A stretch of DNA of 10,096 nt, taken from Halieaceae bacterium (lineage in GTDB: Bacteria > Pseudomonadota > Gammaproteobacteria > Pseudomonadales > Halieaceae). Below, piece by piece: positions 7,119-10,096 of the stretch. The position numbers were made by a program, and so were the translations under genes. Below the pieces are notes generated by a model. That model had not been told where the DNA came from. It was given only the letters and a program-made list of their open reading frames with translations, and searched no databases. Position 1 is the first letter of the stretch, and each line of letters begins with the position of its first letter. The DNA is taken from assembly GCA_002705465.1 (NCBI GenBank), contig PAGS01000045.1:3214-13309 (forward strand), given 5' to 3'.

Positions 7119-7678
7119 CCGTCCTTGCCCAAGTAGCGCTGCTTGAGGGAGACGTAACCCTGCGCACTGTATGGGAGAAAGCTCACTTCATTGTCTGTCA
7201 GTGCCCGGACCTCTCTTGCTGGGGAGCCTGCGTAGAGGTGTCTGCTCCGGAGGCGTTTTCCGGGCGTGACTAGCGCGCCGGCGGCGATCATGACGTCGTC
7301 CTCCACAACGACTTGGTCCATGATAATGGCGCCCATACCAACCAGTACACGATTGCCCACGGTGCATCCGTGCAATAACGCGCGGTGACCGATGGTTACG
7401 TCCTCACCGATATGCAGTGCAAACCCGCCGGGGTTATACGGGCCGTCATGTGTCACGTGCAGCACGGTGCCGTCTTGAACATTGGTCCTTGCGCCAATCC
7501 TGATAATCTGCACGTCGCCTCGCATAGAGGTGTGCGGCCAGACGCTGACGTCGTCACCCAGCCAGACGTCTCCCATGACGACGGCGGTCGGATCGATCAT
7601 GACCCGATCTCCTAGGGTCGGCGTGATACCTAAAACACTGCGGACATTTGCCGCGCCCTCAAAACTTTCCGCTGTCAC
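7115..7678 (-). CDS. yrdA: Gamma-class carbonic anhydrase-like hexapeptide-repeat protein (YrdA/PaaY family)
   Basis: This 187-residue protein is a left-handed beta-helix built of hexapeptide repeats, visible as repeated [IVL]GxxxxV steps such as VMGDVWLGDDVSVWP (34-48), IGARTNVQDG (61-70), IGEDVTIGHRALLHGC (90-105) and VLVGMGAIIMDQ (111-122), with a short C-terminal helix. Gamma carbonic anhydrases are trimers that hold a metal between subunits through three histidines; H77, H98 and H103 have the expected spacing, and R53/D55 sit in the conserved RGD. Many YrdA-type members show no measured carbonic anhydrase activity, so the enzymatic role is uncertain. The start is GTG (7678-7676) with GGAG 7 bases upstream; a nearby ATG is out of frame. 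yrdA also neighbours aroE-tsaC-dprA-def-fmt in E. coli, so the linkage is old. Confidence 0.92.
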   Translation of the reverse strand: MTAESFEGAANVRSVLGITPTLGDRVMIDPTAVVMGDVWLGDDVSVWPHTSMRGDVQIIRIGARTNVQDGTVLHVTHDGPYNPGGFALHIGEDVTIGHRALLHGCTVGNRVLVGMGAIIMDQVVVEDDVMIAAGALVTPGKRLRSRHLYAGSPAREVRALTDNEVSFLPYSAQGYVSLKQRYLGKDG

Positions 7679-7685
7679 CTGCCAT

Positions 7686-7689
7686 CTCC
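7686..7689 (-). promoter_or_regulatory. Ribosome binding site deciding the GTG start of the yrdA-like gene
   Basis: Read on the minus strand, GGAG is followed by 7 bases and then GTG. The ATG inside the spacer is in another frame, so this site supports the GTG start at 7678. Confidence 0.6.
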
Positions 7690-7699
7690 AGGTTGTGCC

Positions 7700-7718
7700 G
7701 TGCCCTGACAGAGGGCAC
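7700..7718. repeat. Perfect inverted repeat in the yrdA-like gene leader
   Basis: GTGCCCT and AGGGCAC form a perfect 7-base dyad around a 5-base centre (GACAG). It lies 11 bases upstream of the GGAG of the minus-strand gene. It could be an RNA hairpin in the 5' leader or a protein-binding operator; there is no T run, so it is not an obvious terminator. Confidence 0.6.
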
Positions 7719-7736
7719 TACGATCCATTTTCTGAT

Positions 7737-7767
7737 GCACTTGAAGTGCCGTCAGGCTTGCTACACT
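7737..7767 (+). promoter_or_regulatory. Candidate promoter with overlapping 13-base palindrome, upstream of the zinc-ribbon gene
   Basis: TACACT at 7762-7767 is preceded by TGC, making an extended -10 (TGnTACACT). TTGAAG at 7741-7746 is a possible -35 at a short 15-base spacing. The perfect palindrome GCACTTGAAGTGC at 7737-7749 covers that -35, the usual position for a repressor site. On the minus strand a perfect TTGACA (7772 down to 7767) overlaps the extended -10, which could serve the divergent gene, though I see no good -10 for it. Confidence 0.4.
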
Positions 7768-7811
7768 GTCAATTTAATTGCTGATGAATACACCTGATCT
7801 GCGAGACGAGT

Positions 7812-8054
7812 ATGTCGGATTCCAGCGTTGAACCCAAACAACGGCAACGCTTTATTGCGGGAGCGGTATGCCCGCGTTGCGGCGCGATTGATCGCACGGT
7901 CATCGATGCGGAAGCTGATCAAAGAAGGTGTATTGAGTGCGAATTTGTCGAAGCGCGCCCCGCGGCTCCTGCGGAGGTGCCGGCTACACGGGTCACCCGC
8001 CCGTCTGCGCGTCGAGTGGAAACCCCTGCGGAAAACATCAAGCTAATCGATTAA
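7812..8054 (+). CDS. yheV: YheV-like putative zinc-ribbon protein (TIGR02443 family)
   Basis: This 80-residue protein belongs to a small gammaproteobacterial family of unknown function. The signature RFIAGAVCPRCG (13-24) and a second knuckle CIEC (40-43) give four cysteines, C20, C23, C40 and C43, arranged as a zinc ribbon. E. coli YheV begins with the same RFIAGAxCPxC pattern. Between the knuckles and after them the sequence is acidic, then Pro/Ala/Arg-rich (about 46-75) and probably disordered. No transmembrane segment or signal is present, so it is likely cytoplasmic. The ATG at 7812 has only a weak purine-rich GAGACGAG upstream. It stands alone between a divergent yrdA-like gene and coxB. 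Any link to cytochrome oxidase assembly through metal handling would be inference from position only. Confidence 0.85.
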   Translation: MSDSSVEPKQRQRFIAGAVCPRCGAIDRTVIDAEADQRRCIECEFVEARPAAPAEVPATRVTRPSARRVETPAENIKLID

Positions 8055-8284
8055 TTAGCTCAACTCTTATCCCTCACCCCGCGGCAGATATGACTCCTGC
8101 TTATAAAGGTAATTCGTGAAAAGCATTGGCATTCATGGAAGTGACCCACGACCATATCGACCTTTCAGGGGGTGTGACCTTTTCCCCATGGATTTTGCAA
8201 TAACTTCGTTATAATCCCGGCGCTTTTTAGCCCCCTCTGTGGCTCGGGGACAAGCGCCACGGAAACAATTGGAGTCTGTACGCG
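8055..8284 (+). promoter_or_regulatory. coxB upstream region: TATAAT box and possible leader hairpin
   Basis: The 230-base gap holds a perfect -10 hexamer TATAAT at 8210-8215. The -35 at standard spacing (about CATGGA, 8187-8192) is poor, so an activator may be needed. The predicted start near 8221-8222 gives a leader of about 63 bases. The leader can fold: GGCGCTT (8219-8225) is the exact reverse complement of AAGCGCC (8252-8258), with CCCC (8231-8234) and GGGG (8246-8249) able to pair inside. GGAG at 8271-8274 is the Shine-Dalgarno for coxB, at a slightly long 10-base spacing, and stays outside the fold. I see no terminator for the preceding gene. Confidence 0.5.
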
Positions 8285-9397
8285 ATGGGGAAAGGTGTCT
8301 CAGGAGCGGCCGTGGCGTTTTTTGCGCCCCTAGCGGCAGCAGAAAATCAGTTAAACATGTCGCCGGGCGTGACAGAGATCGGTGCAGACATTTTTCAGCT
8401 CCACATGCTCATCATGTGGATTTGTGTTGCAATCGGAGTTGCGGTTTTCGCGGTCATGTTTTACTCGATTTACGCCCACAGAAAATCCAAAGGTCATCAG
8501 GCCGCCCAGTTCCACGAGAGCACGCGGGTAGAGGTGGTATGGACAGTTGTGCCCTTCCTGATTCTCGTAGCAATGGCCGTCCCCGCGACTTCGACCCTCT
8601 TAGAGGTCTACGACAATGACGAAGCCGAGCTCGATATCCTCATCACGGGCCATCAATGGAAGTGGAAATACGAGTATCTGGACGAGTCGGGCGAGCCCGT
8701 CGCCTTCTTCTCAAACCTTGCTACGTCGCAGGAGGAGATCTACAACACCGAGCACAAGGGCGACAATTACCTCCTCGAGGTAGACGAACCATTGGTGATT
8801 CCTACTAACACCAAAGTTCGTTTTTTGGTTACCGCCAATGACGTGATCCACTCGTGGTGGGTGCCTGAGATTGCCGTGAAGCGTGATGCCATCCCTGGCT
8901 TTATTAATGAGGCATGGACCCGCGTTCCTGAAGAGGGAATTTACCGCGGCCAATGCACAGAGCTATGTGGTGCTTACCACGGTTTTATGCCGGTAGAGGT
9001 GCACGCAGTATCGCCAGAGGATTTTGACGCGTGGTTGTTGGCGAAGCGCGGCGCAGCTGCAGCGCAGACCCAGCTTGCCATGCAAACGCTGTCGGTTGAT
9101 GAGCTGATGAACAGGGGAAAGGCGGTCTACGACAGCTCCTGCCTTGCCTGTCATGGCGCTCAGGGAGAAGGCGGTATCGGCAACGCCATAGCCGGAAGCA
9201 CTGTCGTTTTGGGCGATCTTTCATCGCATATGGCCGTCGTTGCTGGTGGTGTTTCTGGCACGGCGATGCAGGCATTCGGCGGTCAACTTAATGATGTCGA
9301 GCTGGCAGCTGTGCTGACATATCAGCGCAATGCCTTCGGTAACAACACGGGCGATGTCGTCCAGCCTGGCGATGTAGCCGGCATGAAGAACGGTTAA
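8285..9397 (+). CDS. coxB: Cytochrome c oxidase subunit II with fused cytochrome c domain (caa3 type)
   Basis: CoxB takes electrons from cytochrome c at its CuA centre and passes them to heme a in subunit I. The 370-residue product has a short N-terminal signal-like segment (1-19), two transmembrane helices (about 39-63 and 83-105), and a periplasmic cupredoxin domain (about 115-245). CuA ligands are complete: H189 in VIHSWWVPE, then C224, E226, C228, H232 and M235 in CTELCGAYHGFM. A C-terminal class I cytochrome c domain (about 270-353) carries the heme c motif CLACH (286-290) and a likely distal Met, M328, in AMQAFGG. This fusion defines the caa3-like group, where the attached heme c relays electrons. 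The ATG has GGAG 10 bases upstream; a stop codon at 8228 and no ATG/GTG/TTG upstream exclude a longer form. coxA follows after 13 bases. Confidence 0.97.
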   Translation: MGKGVSGAAVAFFAPLAAAENQLNMSPGVTEIGADIFQLHMLIMWICVAIGVAVFAVMFYSIYAHRKSKGHQAAQFHESTRVEVVWTVVPFLILVAMAVPATSTLLEVYDNDEAELDILITGHQWKWKYEYLDESGEPVAFFSNLATSQEEIYNTEHKGDNYLLEVDEPLVIPTNTKVRFLVTANDVIHSWWVPEIAVKRDAIPGFINEAWTRVPEEGIYRGQCTELCGAYHGFMPVEVHAVSPEDFDAWLLAKRGAAAAQTQLAMQTLSVDELMNRGKAVYDSSCLACHGAQGEGGIGNAIAGSTVVLGDLSSHMAVVAGGVSGTAMQAFGGQLNDVELAAVLTYQRNAFGNNTGDVVQPGDVAGMKNG

Positions 9398-9403
9398 GGG
9401 GAG
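9396..9403 (+). promoter_or_regulatory. Ribosome binding site of coxA overlapping the coxB stop
   Basis: AAGGGGAG begins inside the coxB TAA (9395-9397) and lies 7 bases before the coxA ATG at 9411. The overlap suggests coupled translation of subunits II and I. Confidence 0.7.
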
Positions 9404-9410
9404 CAACGAA

Positions 9411-10096
9411 ATGGCTGATCACCACGGACCTGCCCAGGGTATCTCACGCTGGCTATTTACCACTAATCACAAAGACATCGGGACCATGTACCTGTGGTTT
9501 TCTTTTGCCATGTTTTTGCTTGGTGGATTTTTCGCCATGGTGATTCGAGCCGAGCTTTTCCAGCCAGGCATGCAACTGGTTGAGCCCGGTTTCTTCAACC
9601 AGATGACGACACTGCATGGTTTGGTGATGGTTTTTGGGGCGATCATGCCGTCCTTCGTTGGGCTGGCCAACTGGCTGATTCCGATGATGATTGGCGCGCC
9701 AGACATGGCGCTACCGCGCATGAATAATTGGAGTTTTTGGATTCTTCCGCCGGCTTTTCTGATGCTGGCGTCGACCTTATTTATGGAAGGGGGAGCGCCC
9801 GCTTTTGGCTGGACCTTCTACGCGCCCCTCTCCACGACCTACGCCGCGCCCTCGGTCACCTTCTTCATTTTCGCGATCCATATCCTCGGCGTGTCCTCAA
9901 TTATGGGGTCGATCAACATTATCGCGACAGTAATGAATATGCGCGCCCCGGGCATGACCTACATGAAGATGCCGATGTTCGTCTGGACCTGGTTGATCAC
10001 CGCCTTTTTATTGGTTGCGGTGATGCCAGTTTTGGCTGGTGCAGTAACGATGATGTTGATGGACATTCATTTTGGCACCAGCTTTTTCAGCGCCGC
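9411..10096 (+). CDS. coxA: Cytochrome c oxidase subunit I, N-terminal 228 residues (partial)
   Basis: CoxA is the heme-copper catalytic subunit that reduces oxygen to water and pumps protons in the cytoplasmic membrane. Translation from ATG 9411 is open to the right edge. It opens with WLFTTNHKDIGTMYLWF, the family hallmark. Five transmembrane helices are visible, at about 25-46, 66-92, 108-125, 148-175 and 190-216. H69 in TTLHGLVMVFGAIMP is the low-spin heme a ligand, and IGAPDMALPRMNNWSFW (94-110) is a further conserved signature. The high-spin heme and CuB histidines, the Tyr-His crosslink and the rest of the proton channels lie past the window, so the A-type versus other subclass cannot be fully fixed, but pairing with CuA-bearing coxB indicates an aa3/caa3 oxidase. 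Confidence 0.96.
   Translation, partial: MADHHGPAQGISRWLFTTNHKDIGTMYLWFSFAMFLLGGFFAMVIRAELFQPGMQLVEPGFFNQMTTLHGLVMVFGAIMPSFVGLANWLIPMMIGAPDMALPRMNNWSFWILPPAFLMLASTLFMEGGAPAFGWTFYAPLSTTYAAPSVTFFIFAIHILGVSSIMGSINIIATVMNMRAPGMTYMKMPMFVWTWLITAFLLVAVMPVLAGAVTMMLMDIHFGTSFFSA

Noticed and set aside
8159..8187. GACCTTT direct repeat and GGGG/CCCC pairing upstream of coxB.
   Set aside because: The repeat is only 7 bases with two copies and the pairing is 4 bases with a long loop; neither exceeds chance.
8200..8215. ATAACTTCGTTATAAT resembles the first half of a loxP site.
   Set aside because: It has an extra T relative to loxP and no inverted second arm with the proper 8-base spacer; the match overlaps a natural -10 box and a simple ATAAC/GTTAT dyad, so chance is the better explanation.

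Overview
The window is a housekeeping segment from a Gram-negative bacterium, most likely a marine-type gammaproteobacterium. The base is moderately GC-rich. The order rsmB-fmt-def facing away from a LysM-protein gene, dprA, tsaC, hemF and aroE matches the arrangement I know from Pseudomonas-like genomes (PA0017-PA0025 region), without the qor gene between tsaC and hemF. The caa3-type coxB-coxA pair and the YheV-like zinc ribbon also fit gammaproteobacteria. A Cellvibrionales/Halieaceae relative is my guess, not a demonstrated fact.

Left block (1-2083, minus strand): def, fmt and rsmB, read in that order with 2-3 base gaps. They act on initiator Met-tRNA formylation, N-terminal deformylation of new proteins, and 16S rRNA cytosine methylation. 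rsmB runs off the left edge. Positions 2084-2261 are a divergent promoter region.

Middle block (2262-7118, plus strand): a periplasmic LysM protein, dprA (DNA uptake/recombination), tsaC (tRNA t6A modification), hemF (aerobic heme synthesis) and aroE (shikimate pathway). Gaps are short (42-97 bases) and no terminator is visible, so one transcript is plausible. Several starts are non-ATG (LysM gene, hemF) or lack a Shine-Dalgarno sequence (tsaC, aroE).

Right block: a gamma-class carbonic anhydrase-like gene on the minus strand (7115-7678) meets aroE tail to tail; the two stop codons use the same TTAA. A 133-base divergent spacer with two perfect dyads separates it from a small zinc-ribbon gene (7812-8054). 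After a 230-base gap holding a perfect TATAAT box and a possible 5' hairpin come coxB (CuA subunit fused to a cytochrome c domain) and coxA (heme-copper subunit I, cut by the right edge), the start of an aa3/caa3 terminal oxidase operon.

I found no mobile element, CRISPR array, tRNA, rRNA or evidence of a new multi-gene system. The findings are small-scale: intergenic dyads, a G9 tract in hemF, substitutions in normally conserved motifs of DprA and TsaC, and unusual translation-start contexts.
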